From the NCBI RefSeq assembly GCF_002234615.1, contig NZ_NMQW01000014.1, positions 48,159 to 112,158 on the forward strand: a stretch of DNA of 64,000 nt, read 5' to 3'. How positions within the stretch are numbered: the stretch's first letter is position 1; every line of letters begins with the position of its first letter. The notes beneath the pieces were generated by a model that ran no database searches, was not told the DNA's origin, and saw only the letters and a program-made list of their open reading frames with translations. The DNA comes from Paenibacillus rigui (lineage in GTDB: Bacteria; Bacillota; Bacilli; Paenibacillales; NBRC-103111). A program made the translations under genes and the position numbers. Positions 51,227 to 60,310 of this stretch are shown here, one piece after another.

Positions 51227-52589
51227 CTCTGTTATTAAGGTTGAAAACATTAGCAAATGCTATCAAATATATGATTCTCCTCAAGATCGGTTGAAACAAT
51301 TATTAGTTCCAGGGGATAAAAAATTTTATAAAGAATTTTGGGCCCTAAATAATATATCGTTTGACATTCAAAAAGGTGAAGCTATAGGGATAATCGGGAG
51401 AAATGGTAGTGGTAAGAGTACACTACTGCAGATTATTTCGGGAACTTTGGCTCCTACATCAGGCAAAGTTGAAGTGAATGGTAGAATAGCCGCTCTGTTG
51501 GAATTAGGTAGTGGTTTTAATCCTGAATATACCGGTCGTGAGAATGTTTACTTAAACGGGAGTATTCTTGGTATACCTCGTAAGGAAATGGAAATAATAT
51601 TTGATGATATAGCCGAATTTGCAGATATTGGTGATTTTATCGATCAGCCTGTTAAAACATACTCGAGCGGTATGATGGTGCGTCTTGCTTTTGCTGTTCA
51701 GGCTTGTATTGAGCCTGAAATACTAATTGTTGATGAGGCATTAGCTGTAGGTGACATGTTATTTCAAAAGCGGTGTTTTTCAAGAATGAAGGCACTCGCC
51801 GAAAAAGGAACGACTTTGTTATTTGTAACCCATGATATTGAACTTGTGAGAACATTTACGTCAAGAGCTATTTTGTTGAATTCAGGTGAAATAGTTAAAG
51901 AAGGACCATCCGCAGACGTTGTATTAGAATATAGAAAAAGAATGCATCAGGAAGAATCCGCTTATTATCAGGGTGTATTAGGAACAAACCAGAGTAATAC
52001 AACTGAAGAAACTAATATTGTTAATGATGAGAGTAATCTCGAACTTATTACTTCAGAAAATGAATTTGGTGATAAGGATGGAATTATCTTAGATGTTCGA
52101 ATTTCTGATTCAAATGGTAATGATTGTAATATGTTTTATCCTGGGGAGCAAATAAAAATAGATATAACATGCATGGCACTTAAAAATATGCAAAACCTCA
52201 ACATTGGGTTAAGACTTAGAAATAAAACCGGAATAAAGATTTATTCTTGGGGGTCTTTAAATCAGGACATATCCATATGGAGCGGTAGAGCTGGTGGAAA
52301 AACATTCTGGGATCAAGAAATTGAAAGGGGCACGAAATTAGAAGCATCTTTTGTGTTTCAATGCAATTTGGGAGTCGATTTATACGAAGTTCAAGTTCTA
52401 TTTGCGCAAGAATTAGATAGATACTATCGTGAAGAAAGAATGTTACATTGGATAGATGAGGCTGCATTTTTTCAAGTTAATATGAAACAGCAAGAGTATT
52501 TTTTCGGTGGAGCATGCGATTTACAAATGAAATCAGAAATCAATGCATTAGTTCAAAATGAAAAAGTAAAGAAGGGTTTTGTACTATGA
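51216..52589 (+). CDS. wzt: ABC transporter ATPase with C-terminal glycan-recognition domain (Wzt)
   Basis: 457 residues. ATPase part (1-240): Walker A G61-R-N-G-S-G-K-S68, Y-S-S-G-M signature, V-D-E-A-L-A-V-G-D Walker B and H-D loop. The remaining 200 residues are an acidic linker and an Ig-like Wzt_C domain (about 285-445; ILDVRISDSNGNDC, NIGLRLRNKTGIKIYSWGS). In the studied O9a and related systems this domain binds the cap at the non-reducing end and so couples export to finished chains. Presence of Wzt_C here implies that the glycan is terminated before export; the following gene is the obvious candidate terminator. It overlaps that gene by four bases. Confidence 0.94.
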   Translation: MSSNSVIKVENISKCYQIYDSPQDRLKQLLVPGDKKFYKEFWALNNISFDIQKGEAIGIIGRNGSGKSTLLQIISGTLAPTSGKVEVNGRIAALLELGSGFNPEYTGRENVYLNGSILGIPRKEMEIIFDDIAEFADIGDFIDQPVKTYSSGMMVRLAFAVQACIEPEILIVDEALAVGDMLFQKRCFSRMKALAEKGTTLLFVTHDIELVRTFTSRAILLNSGEIVKEGPSADVVLEYRKRMHQEESAYYQGVLGTNQSNTTEETNIVNDESNLELITSENEFGDKDGIILDVRISDSNGNDCNMFYPGEQIKIDITCMALKNMQNLNIGLRLRNKTGIKIYSWGSLNQDISIWSGRAGGKTFWDQEIERGTKLEASFVFQCNLGVDLYEVQVLFAQELDRYYREERMLHWIDEAAFFQVNMKQQEYFFGGACDLQMKSEINALVQNEKVKKGFVL

Positions 52590-54979
52590 ATAACGATAAA
52601 GGACTTTTACCTGAGCAAATTGGGGATTATCGGTTAGCTTATAATGAATACTGGAACAGATCTGATAGATTTGGCCAAACATCATTTGATCATATAGATA
52701 AAGAAGCCTTAATAAAGTCAGTAATAAAATTTTCAGGAATGGGTTCAATTCTCGATGCTGGTTGTGGCATGGGAGTGTTGGTTAGGGAACTTTTATGTAA
52801 GGGGCTGAACGTTCATGGTATGGATGTATCGGATTATATAATTAAATATAACGAGTCTATTAGTCCTGGAAGATTTAAAGTTGGATCCCTTTTAGATATT
52901 CCTTGGAAAGATGAGTCATTCGATTCAGTTATTTGTACTGATGTATTAGAGCATCTAAAAAAAGAAGATGTACTTAAAGCCATTTCTGAATTTTACAGAG
53001 TGACCCGGAGGACACTTTATTGCCGTGTATCAACGCAAATGGATCGCGATGATCGATGGCATTTAACAGTTGAAGACAGGAGATGGTGGGAGGAACAATT
53101 TATTAATGCAGGTTTTAGAAAACATCCCTTATTAATGACTGATACAACATTTGAATCGTTAGAAACCGAGAGTGGGAGTATAACACTTATATTTGAAAAA
53201 GTGCCCGAACGGATAAAAATTAATACTCAAATAATGGTCAATGATTTTTTAAAACAATCTGATAGATCTTCAGACATGAATATTGCTTTATATACTCAAA
53301 CATTACAATATATCCGACCTCACGATGAAGTGTTTAATATTGCTTGTGGTGGTGGGTCAGGCGCGGCAATTTTATGGGATGGTTCTTATGCAAGTAAAGT
53401 GGAGGGTACGGACCTTAATAACTATAATATCGAGCATGCTCATGATAGTTATGTCCAAAATAGGGATGGTTTGTCATTTATTCATTTGAATAATGAGGAT
53501 TCTATAAATAACTTCTTGTTAAAAAAATCTAAAGATATTATTGTTTGTTTTGACCTAGAGCAAGTATGTAAAATGATGGAATTAAAAGTTTTTTTTGAAA
53601 AAGCCAATGTTTCTTTACGCCCGGGAGGTAGATTAATATTATCTTATCCTAACATAACTGAGAACAATTATATAAAAGATTTAGTTAAAGAATACTTCTT
53701 TCTAGATAAAGAGTATGGAATATCAATGATGCCAAGGAAATGGTATGAAGCCGATAGTATGGGCAACTTTACTGGGGAATATTCATATTTAGTATGTATT
53801 ACTAACCCAATTGATAGCGAAGTTCCGTATTATGAAACAGTTTTGTGGAGTAAAAAAGACTACCCGAAAAATCATTCGCATTTATATGATAGTAGTTATA
53901 AGTTTCCATGGCTTCAGCATACATTAGTTTCAATTGGAGTAAGGGCACAAAACCCTGAAGTCTTAAAATCAATTGCTAAGAATGTTATCAATCAAACAAC
54001 CGAATATAGTAGCGATACTGGGGCTTCTTTATGTGTATTGGGTTATCAAATTTTAAGTGAAAAAGTGCCCGATGTTGTTAGAATAAATGAAATAATAAAT
54101 CAAATAGAAACCTTTGTGAAATATTCGCCTGAATCATCAATGCAAATAAGGTGGAACATTTCCTGTAATTTCTTATTATCACAATTATATTTAAAAATTG
54201 GAAATCAGAATAATGCTGTCTCTTGTTTGAAAAAATGTTTAGAAGTTGATTTTATGAAATTTTCACCTGTATTAGGAACAAAGGCAACACAAGCTGCTCT
54301 TAATTTAGGATTAATTGAATTAACTAATGGGAATATATATGAATCTCGAAAGTGGTGGAAACAAGCATTAAATGAAACAAAAAGAGCATTGGAATCTAGT
54401 TCGGAAAATTGGATTGGTGATTTAGAAGAACCATTGACATTTGGATTAAGAGAAGCTTCTCAAATACTAGATATTGCTAGTCAAGCAGCATTCGCTCTAT
54501 GGTTGACTGCAGATGGCAAAAAAATAAGAAGTTCTATGTACCAAGATATAATTGATTTTTCAAATTTGTACCAACTAGATAATTTAAAAAAATCTAATAG
54601 TTATTTTGAAAATCAAACTCTAGAACTAAAACAGTGGATTTCTGAACTAGAGAGTGCAAAACTATGGATAGAGCATAAATGGAAAGAATCGACTGATACA
54701 ACCGATAATTTACAGAATGTTATCCATGAATTAAAAGAATGGATTGGTCAGTTAGAAACAGGAAAATCATGGTTGGAAGTGAAGAATGAGGAGAATATCC
54801 AGGCGCTAGTTAAAAAAAATTCTGTAATTCAAGAATTAAGACAACATATTGATGAATTAAATGAAGCGCGTCAGTGGAACGAAAATAAAGTAAATTTATT
54901 AGAAAAAGAACTGGATGAAAAAATAAACTATATTTCCAAGTTGGAAGAGAAGTTAAAATCGTATGAGAGAAACAGCTAA
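52586..54979 (+). CDS. Double methyltransferase-like protein with coiled-coil tail, probable glycan chain terminator
   Basis: 797 residues. Domain 1 (about 40-220) is a class I SAM methyltransferase: I-L-D-A-G-C-G-M-G, GMDVSD, FDSVICTDVLEHL. Domain 2 (about 225-420) is a second, looser Rossmann methyltransferase with I-A-C-G-G-G-S-G and LSLRPGGRLILSYPN. A TPR-like helical region (about 440-640) follows. The tail (677-797) is a coiled coil with three related units, ELKQWISELESAKLWIE, ELKEWIGQLETGKSWLE and ELRQHIDELNEARQW, spaced 34-35 residues apart. WbdD-type proteins combine a terminating methyltransferase with a coiled-coil molecular ruler and are encoded beside Wzt with Wzt_C; the arrangement here is the same. 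The kinase domain of WbdD is absent. Confidence 0.75.
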   Translation: MNNDKGLLPEQIGDYRLAYNEYWNRSDRFGQTSFDHIDKEALIKSVIKFSGMGSILDAGCGMGVLVRELLCKGLNVHGMDVSDYIIKYNESISPGRFKVGSLLDIPWKDESFDSVICTDVLEHLKKEDVLKAISEFYRVTRRTLYCRVSTQMDRDDRWHLTVEDRRWWEEQFINAGFRKHPLLMTDTTFESLETESGSITLIFEKVPERIKINTQIMVNDFLKQSDRSSDMNIALYTQTLQYIRPHDEVFNIACGGGSGAAILWDGSYASKVEGTDLNNYNIEHAHDSYVQNRDGLSFIHLNNEDSINNFLLKKSKDIIVCFDLEQVCKMMELKVFFEKANVSLRPGGRLILSYPNITENNYIKDLVKEYFFLDKEYGISMMPRKWYEADSMGNFTGEYSYLVCITNPIDSEVPYYETVLWSKKDYPKNHSHLYDSSYKFPWLQHTLVSIGVRAQNPEVLKSIAKNVINQTTEYSSDTGASLCVLGYQILSEKVPDVVRINEIINQIETFVKYSPESSMQIRWNISCNFLLSQLYLKIGNQNNAVSCLKKCLEVDFMKFSPVLGTKATQAALNLGLIELTNGNIYESRKWWKQALNETKRALESSSENWIGDLEEPLTFGLREASQILDIASQAAFALWLTADGKKIRSSMYQDIIDFSNLYQLDNLKKSNSYFENQTLELKQWISELESAKLWIEHKWKESTDTTDNLQNVIHELKEWIGQLETGKSWLEVKNEENIQALVKKNSVIQELRQHIDELNEARQWNENKVNLLEKELDEKINYISKLEEKLKSYERNS

Positions 54980-55001
54980 AAAATGATTTAGGGGTGTTAA
55001 A

Positions 55002-55808
55002 GTGATACAAACAAGTGAATTTCAACTTATTGCCGGTCCTTGTGTGATTGAAGACGAAGGGTTAGTATTAGAGGTCTCTCATGAGCTTGCACGTATTTCT
55101 AAAGCTTTAAATATACCAGTAGTATTTAAAGCTTCTTATGATAAAGCTAATAGATCGTCAGCTGAAAGTTTTCGTGGGCCAGGTATTAGAAAAGGGCTGA
55201 AAATACTCGAAAAAGTTAAGTTAAGAACAGGGTTGCCTGTTCTTTCTGATGTCCATGAAACTTCAGAAGTGGAACCTGCATCTGAGATTCTAGACATATT
55301 ACAGATTCCTGCTTTTCTATGTCGACAAACCGATTTAATTTTAAAAGCGTCAGCTACAGGTAAGAAAATTAATGTAAAAAAAGGTCAGTTTATGGCGCCT
55401 TGGGATATGAAAAATGTTGTAGATAAGGTTGAAAGTACGGGAAATAAAAATCTACTTATTACTGAAAGAGGTACATCTTTTGGTTATAATAATCTAGTTG
55501 TTGATTTCCGTTCTTTTATGATTATGAGGGAATGGGGATATCCTGTTATTTTTGATGCGACTCATAGTATTCAAATACCTGGAGGGAATGGTACTTCTTC
55601 TTCTGGGGAAAGAAAATTTGTCCCTAATTTAGTTAGAGCAGCGGTTGCATTTGGTGTAGATGGATTATTTATAGAAGTCCATCCGGACCCAGATAGGGCG
55701 CTTTCTGATGGTCCTAATATGCTTCCGCTCTCTGAACTAGAAGGTTTGCTAAGGGAAGCGATTATGATTAACAATGTCCAAAGAGGGTTAGAGCATGAAT
55801 CCCTATAA
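55002..55808 (+). CDS. kdsA: 3-deoxy-8-phosphooctulonate synthase (Kdo-8-phosphate synthase)
   Basis: 268 residues from GTG 55002. It joins phosphoenolpyruvate and arabinose-5-phosphate. Signatures: L-I-A-G-P-C14-V-I-E, VVFKASYDKANRSSAESFRGPG, VLSDVHE, CRQTDL, NVKKGQFMAPWDM, TERGTSFGYNNLVVDFRS and FDATHSIQIPGG. Cys14 occupies the position that binds the divalent metal in class II enzymes (Aquifex type), where E. coli has Asn, so this copy is predicted metal-dependent. DAHP synthases of the AroF type lack the KANRSS and GYNNLVVDFRS segments. It overlaps kdsD by 14 bases. Confidence 0.95.
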   Translation: MIQTSEFQLIAGPCVIEDEGLVLEVSHELARISKALNIPVVFKASYDKANRSSAESFRGPGIRKGLKILEKVKLRTGLPVLSDVHETSEVEPASEILDILQIPAFLCRQTDLILKASATGKKINVKKGQFMAPWDMKNVVDKVESTGNKNLLITERGTSFGYNNLVVDFRSFMIMREWGYPVIFDATHSIQIPGGNGTSSSGERKFVPNLVRAAVAFGVDGLFIEVHPDPDRALSDGPNMLPLSELEGLLREAIMINNVQRGLEHESL

Positions 55809-56766
55809 AGAGATAGTTCAACAAGTTATGCGACAAGAAGCAATGGGTATTATAGAAACAAGTAAGTTGGTTGATGTAGAAGATGTAGAGGGTGTAATAA
55901 ATGCTATTATTGCATGTGAAGGTAAGATTGTGTTTAGCGGTGTAGGAAAATCGGGACATATTGCCAAAAAAATATCAGCAACAATGTCAAGTATAGGTGT
56001 GGAAAGTACTTTTTTACATCCTGCTGAAGCTTTACATGGAGATTTTGGGACAGTAAAATCAGATGATTTGCTGTTTATACTTTCAAAAAGTGGTGAAAGT
56101 CAAGAACTAATTCATCTGATACCTTCTGTTAAAATAGTACAGAGTAAATTTATTTTAATGACTTCTAAAGGGGAATCAACATTGGGTAAGTGTGCTGATT
56201 TTGTGATAAAAATTCCCGACTTGAAAGAAGCTGATCCGCTGTATATGGTTCCCTCTGTAAGTACTACGGTTATGTTAGCATATGGAGATGCAATTTCTAT
56301 AGCTATTATGCATGCCAAGGGGTTTTCTAAGTCTGACTTTTTGAATAATCATCCTGCTGGATCGATTGGTAAGAAATTGAAACTTAGAGTATCTGATATT
56401 ATGAAGGTCCAGAATGATATTCCTGTTGTGAATTATGAGACAAGATTACAGGATGCCATTTTTGAAATTTCAAGTAAGGGACTAGGGGCTACAGTTGTAT
56501 ACAATAATCAACATCCTTTTAAAATGGGAATTATTACAGATGGTGATATAAGACGTGTGGTAGAAAAAAAAGGACAAGTTTGGAATTTATCTGTTGAGGA
56601 AATTATGAATAATGATCCAACAGTAATTCAGCAAGAGGCATATTTAATTACTGCGCTGGAGTTAATGGAAGAAAGGAAAATTACTGTTTTGCCGGTATTG
56701 AATAACGAAGGTTACTTAGTTGGCATAATTCATTTACATCAGATTTTACAAATTGGTATAAATTAA
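55795..56766 (+). CDS. kdsD: D-arabinose-5-phosphate isomerase (SIS plus two CBS domains)
   Basis: 323 residues. It isomerises ribulose-5-phosphate to arabinose-5-phosphate, the first Kdo precursor. SIS domain (about 30-190): VFSGVGKSGHIAKKISATMSSIG, FLHPAEALHGDFG, LSKSGES, and the helix HAKGFSKSDFLNNHPAGSIGKKL. Two CBS motifs follow (about 205-260 and 270-323), as in KdsD, KpsF and GutQ. All four steps from ribulose-5-phosphate to CMP-Kdo are therefore present in this locus. It ends the first plus-strand transcript as far as I can see. Confidence 0.95.
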   Translation: MNPYKEIVQQVMRQEAMGIIETSKLVDVEDVEGVINAIIACEGKIVFSGVGKSGHIAKKISATMSSIGVESTFLHPAEALHGDFGTVKSDDLLFILSKSGESQELIHLIPSVKIVQSKFILMTSKGESTLGKCADFVIKIPDLKEADPLYMVPSVSTTVMLAYGDAISIAIMHAKGFSKSDFLNNHPAGSIGKKLKLRVSDIMKVQNDIPVVNYETRLQDAIFEISSKGLGATVVYNNQHPFKMGIITDGDIRRVVEKKGQVWNLSVEEIMNNDPTVIQQEAYLITALELMEERKITVLPVLNNEGYLVGIIHLHQILQIGIN

Positions 56767-56827
56767 TTTATCACACTAAATCTCCTTTATACTTAAAATA
56801 TTTTTGGTGTATTTCTTTTATTTAGAT

Positions 56828-56836
56828 TGGTATAAT
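56828..56836 (+). promoter_or_regulatory. Extended -10 promoter candidate for the second glycan block
   Basis: TGG-TATAAT, a TGnTATAAT extended -10. The nearest -35-like box (TTGGTG, 56804) is 21 bases away, so the extended -10 would carry the promoter. It lies in the only sizeable gap (56767-56878) after kdsD. Confidence 0.5.
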
Positions 56837-56878
56837 GATTTTATCATATATACCGTAAAATACCATGAGGTGAAGAAA

Positions 56879-57850
56879 TTGAATCAAAATATGATTATTT
56901 CAGTTGCAACTGTAATTTTTAATGACTCTTCTATAATTCATTCTTACATTGACGAAACGTTAGAGGTTCTTACTAATAGTTTTACAAATTATGAATTGGT
57001 AATTATTGATAACGGGTCTAATGATGACTCAACATATATCATTAAAGAATTACAATCATCTCATCCTAATATCCGGTTAATCTCACTCTCTAAAAAATAT
57101 GATGATGAATTTGCAACTGCAGCAGCTTTAGATAACTGTATTGGTGATGCTGTAGTTCTAATGGATACAAATTGTGATCCCCCATCTTTAATACCATTAC
57201 TTATTGATAAATGTCTGTCAGGCTATGATTTAGTAATTGCTGAAAGAAACAATCGAGATGATGAATCTTTTTTGGAAAAAATATCAGCGAAAGTTTTCTA
57301 TAAGTTAAGTAATATATTAACAGGGTATGATATTAACCCTAATTATTCAGACTATGTTGTTTTTAGTAGGAAAATGGTTAATTCACTTGTACAAATAAGA
57401 GATAGAAGCAGATATTTAAAGTATTTGAAATTGGAAGTAGGCTATAAACATGCCACTGTTAAGTATAATCGAATATTACGTACAGGCAAAAGAAAAAAGA
57501 AAAACTTTTTATATTCTGTAAGTTTTGCTTTAGAGGTAATCTGTACAAATTCTGACAAACTGTTGAGATTTGCATCTTTCACAGGTTTAATAACAAGTTT
57601 TATTAACCTTATGTATGTATTTTATGTATTGTTAATTGCTCTTTTTAAAAAGAACGTTGCTGAAGGATGGACCTCCTCCTCTTTGTTTAATTCAGTAATG
57701 TTTTTTCTTATGTTTATGATTATGACTGTTATTAGTTTCTATATCTCGTCCGTTTTAAGAGAAACTAAAAAAGGTCCGTTATATTATATTACAGATGAAA
57801 CAACCAGTTCTGTTATTTATAAAAGTATTGATAAAAAAAATGTAGTTTAG
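56879..57850 (+). CDS. GT2 glycosyltransferase of the polyprenyl-phosphate type with C-terminal membrane helices
   Basis: 323 residues. TTG 56879 is chosen because GAGGTGA ends five bases upstream; ATG 56891 is the alternative. GT-A fold: ISVATVIFNDSS, I-I-D-N-G-S-N-D-D, and V-V-L-M-D-T-N-C-D-P where DPM-like enzymes have MDADLQ. Two membrane helices (about 225-300) are followed by a short tail. This design (GtrB/DPM-like) normally makes sugar-P-undecaprenol donors for use on the outer face; a GtrA-like flippase (61456) and a large membrane protein (61886) downstream would complete such a system. Confidence 0.82.
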   Translation: MNQNMIISVATVIFNDSSIIHSYIDETLEVLTNSFTNYELVIIDNGSNDDSTYIIKELQSSHPNIRLISLSKKYDDEFATAAALDNCIGDAVVLMDTNCDPPSLIPLLIDKCLSGYDLVIAERNNRDDESFLEKISAKVFYKLSNILTGYDINPNYSDYVVFSRKMVNSLVQIRDRSRYLKYLKLEVGYKHATVKYNRILRTGKRKKKNFLYSVSFALEVICTNSDKLLRFASFTGLITSFINLMYVFYVLLIALFKKNVAEGWTSSSLFNSVMFFLMFMIMTVISFYISSVLRETKKGPLYYITDETTSSVIYKSIDKKNVV

Positions 57851-57869
57851 AGGAAGGAGATCTTAAATT

Positions 57870-58628
57870 ATGAAGGGTCTAATAGGCTATACAGGGTTTG
57901 TGGGGAGCAACTTATTAAAACAAACTTCATTTGATTGTTTATATAACTCAAAAAATATTCAGGAAATTAGAGGGAAGGGTTTTTCCCAGGTCATTTGTGC
58001 CGGTGCCCCAGCTGTGAAATGGAAAGCAAATCAAGACCCAGAATCAGATTGGAATTCTATAAAAAGTCTGATGAGTAGTTTAAAAGAAATCGATTGTGAG
58101 CGATTTATTCTTATTTCAACAGTTGATGTTTACAAAAATCCATATAATGTTACTGAAGATAGTGTTGTGGATGATTCTTTATTGGATGCTTATGGAAAGC
58201 ATAGGTATTATCTTGAACAATTTGTTGGAGATATATTCAAAAACACACATATTGTAAGATTGCCTGGATTATTTGGTGATGGATTAAAGAAAAATATAAT
58301 ATATGATTTTCTACATAATAATTGTTTAGAAATGATTAATTGTGATAATGTTTTTCAGTTTTATAATTTAGATCGGATTTATAAAGATATTACGGTTATT
58401 ATACAAAATGATATTACTAAGGTAAACTTCGGAACAGAGCCGGTAAGTGTTAAGGAAGTAGCATCTTCTGCATTTAATATTAATTTTGAGAATAAGACAG
58501 AGAAGTTGCCAGTTTATTATGACATGAAAACAAAGTATTCAAATCTGTTTGACTCTAATTCATATGGTTATATAGACAGTAAAGAAAACATACTAAATCA
58601 AATTAAAGAGTTTGTAGAACGGTATTAA
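57870..58628 (+). CDS. NAD-dependent epimerase/dehydratase-family protein, divergent
   Basis: 252 residues; GAGGAAGGAG precedes ATG. Rossmann motif G6-Y-T-G-F-V-G12 at the N-terminus, then L-I-S-T-V-D-V-Y and D-A-Y-G-K-H-R-Y-Y-L-E where extended SDR enzymes have YxxxK: the Lys position is Arg here. It also lacks the long C-terminal substrate domain of UDP-hexose epimerases (about 310-340 residues). It may act on a small or lipid-linked sugar, or reduce a keto-sugar. Next to a TIM-barrel isomerase and an FAD oxidoreductase it could take part in making an unusual residue. Confidence 0.7.
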   Translation: MKGLIGYTGFVGSNLLKQTSFDCLYNSKNIQEIRGKGFSQVICAGAPAVKWKANQDPESDWNSIKSLMSSLKEIDCERFILISTVDVYKNPYNVTEDSVVDDSLLDAYGKHRYYLEQFVGDIFKNTHIVRLPGLFGDGLKKNIIYDFLHNNCLEMINCDNVFQFYNLDRIYKDITVIIQNDITKVNFGTEPVSVKEVASSAFNINFENKTEKLPVYYDMKTKYSNLFDSNSYGYIDSKENILNQIKEFVERY

Positions 58629-58650
58629 TAATTAATTATAGGAGGAATCT

Positions 58651-59475
58651 ATGAAATTTTCGATCTCTAACATAGCATGGAACTCAACTGAAAATGAAGA
58701 AATTACAAGTATATTACCATTATATGGATTTTCAGCTATAGAGATTGCTCCAACCAAAATTAAAGAAAGGCCTTTAGAGATAACTTCAAATAATTTAAGA
58801 GATTACAAAAAATATTGGGATAATAAGAATATAGAACTAGTTGCAATGCAATCATTATTGTTTGGAAGACCAGATCTTACTATTTTTGGGGGTTCGCAAA
58901 AAAGACAAGAGACACTAGATTATTTAATAAAAATTATACAGTTGGGTGTACAAATTGGTATAAAAGTTTTTGTTTTTGGTTCACCTAAGAATCGGTTGAT
59001 AGGAGACATTCATAAGGATGCTATTAATGAAATAGCGGCTAATTTTTTTTTGAAGCTAGGTGAAGTTGCAGATTCGTATGGAGCAGTTTTCTGTATTGAA
59101 CCTAATCCTCGTGATTATGGATGTGATTTTATACTTAATACTAGTGAGGCAATTGAGCTTGTTAAGAGTGTTAATCATAATGGATTTGGTTTGCATTTAG
59201 ATGCTGCTGCAATGACTCTAAATTTAGAGGATATATCCTTAACTATAGAAAACGCAATCGGTTACATTAAACATTTCCATATTAGTGAACCTTATTTAGA
59301 GCCTATTGGTTCAAGTGGTAAAGTTAATCATTACTTAATATCCTCTGTATTAAAGAAACTTAATTACTCTAACTACTTATCTATAGAAATGAAGCAACAC
59401 AATCAACAATTTTCCAATAAGGATATAGTACTGGAGAGTTTAGATTTTGTATCAAAAATATATAATAAAAATTAG
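58651..59475 (+). CDS. TIM-barrel sugar-phosphate isomerase/epimerase-like protein
   Basis: 274 residues; GGAGGAATCT before ATG. The AP_endonuc_2 / xylose-isomerase-like fold is indicated by FSISNIAWN at the N-terminus, GFSAIEIAPTK, IEPNPRDYGCDFILNTSEA (metal Glu), GLHLDAAAM (His/Asp), KHFHISEPYL and YLSIEMK (final Glu). These are the usual metal ligands in order. Family members isomerise or epimerise free keto-sugars, inositols and similar compounds. The substrate is unknown. Confidence 0.78.
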   Translation: MKFSISNIAWNSTENEEITSILPLYGFSAIEIAPTKIKERPLEITSNNLRDYKKYWDNKNIELVAMQSLLFGRPDLTIFGGSQKRQETLDYLIKIIQLGVQIGIKVFVFGSPKNRLIGDIHKDAINEIAANFFLKLGEVADSYGAVFCIEPNPRDYGCDFILNTSEAIELVKSVNHNGFGLHLDAAAMTLNLEDISLTIENAIGYIKHFHISEPYLEPIGSSGKVNHYLISSVLKKLNYSNYLSIEMKQHNQQFSNKDIVLESLDFVSKIYNKN

Positions 59476-59488
59476 ATAGGTGATTGAG

Positions 59489-60310
59489 ATGGAAACTACT
59501 TGGCAAGTACCTAAAGCAAAGATCTATGAACTTCAAGAGAAGAAGACCAAATATTGCGTTTTGATACCGGTTATAAATGAAGGGACAAGAATTCAAAAAC
59601 AACTTTTGGAATTAAAAGCATATTCTAATATTATAGATATTATTATAACAGATGGTGGAAGTACTGATAATTCTTTAGATATCGATTTTTTAAAGAGTGT
59701 TAATGTTCGTTCACTTTTAGTAAAAGAAGACACAGGGAAGTTGAGTTCTCAATTAAGAATAGGATATGCTTATTTAATTAAGCAAGGATATGAAGGAGTT
59801 ATAACGATTGATGGTAATAATAAGGATGGTGTAGATGCCATTCCAAGATTTATTGAAGAATTAGATAAAGGTTATGGACTAGTACAAGGGTCGAGGTATG
59901 TGAAGGGAGGAAAGGCAATAAATACTCCTTTTATCAGAGACTGGGCAATAAAACTAATTCATGCGCCAATAGTAAGTTTGGCGGCAGGATTTCATTATAC
60001 TGATACAACTAATGGATACAGAGCATACAGTAAAGATTATCTTCTTGATAGTAGAGTACAACCCTTTAGAGATATATTTGTAAATTATGAAATATTAGCG
60101 TATTTATCTGTAAGAGCCCCTAAATTAGGATATAAAACGAAGGAAATTCCTGTTACTAGAAGTTACCCGGGAAATGGAAAGGTTCCAACGAAAATAAGTC
60201 ATTTTAAAGGTAATATAATGTTATTAAAAACATTATTCAATCTATTTACCAGGCAATATAATCCAAAGCGCTTACCTATAACTAATGAGAAGAGTTCTAT
60301 TAATGGGTAA
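59489..60310 (+). CDS. GT2 glycosyltransferase, soluble
   Basis: 273 residues from ATG 59489 (AGGTGA just before). Sequence elements: YCVLIPVINEGTRI, ITDGGSTDNS, TIDGNNKDGVDAIPRFIEELDKGYGLVQGSRYVKGG (the T-I-D-G-N metal site in place of DxD), and TTNGYRAYS. No membrane helix. The TIDGNNKD variant and the GYGLVQGSRY segment are typical of a DPM1-like subgroup that uses nucleotide sugars with polyprenyl phosphate or protein acceptors. It overlaps the next gene by eight bases. Confidence 0.82.
   Translation: METTWQVPKAKIYELQEKKTKYCVLIPVINEGTRIQKQLLELKAYSNIIDIIITDGGSTDNSLDIDFLKSVNVRSLLVKEDTGKLSSQLRIGYAYLIKQGYEGVITIDGNNKDGVDAIPRFIEELDKGYGLVQGSRYVKGGKAINTPFIRDWAIKLIHAPIVSLAAGFHYTDTTNGYRAYSKDYLLDSRVQPFRDIFVNYEILAYLSVRAPKLGYKTKEIPVTRSYPGNGKVPTKISHFKGNIMLLKTLFNLFTRQYNPKRLPITNEKSSING

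Noticed and set aside
49172..56766. Contamination or chimeric join with Gram-negative LPS genes
   Set aside because: The Kdo genes are interleaved and overlap with wzm/wzt-type genes of the same AT-rich composition and Firmicute-style ribosome sites, and no lipid A or core gene is present.
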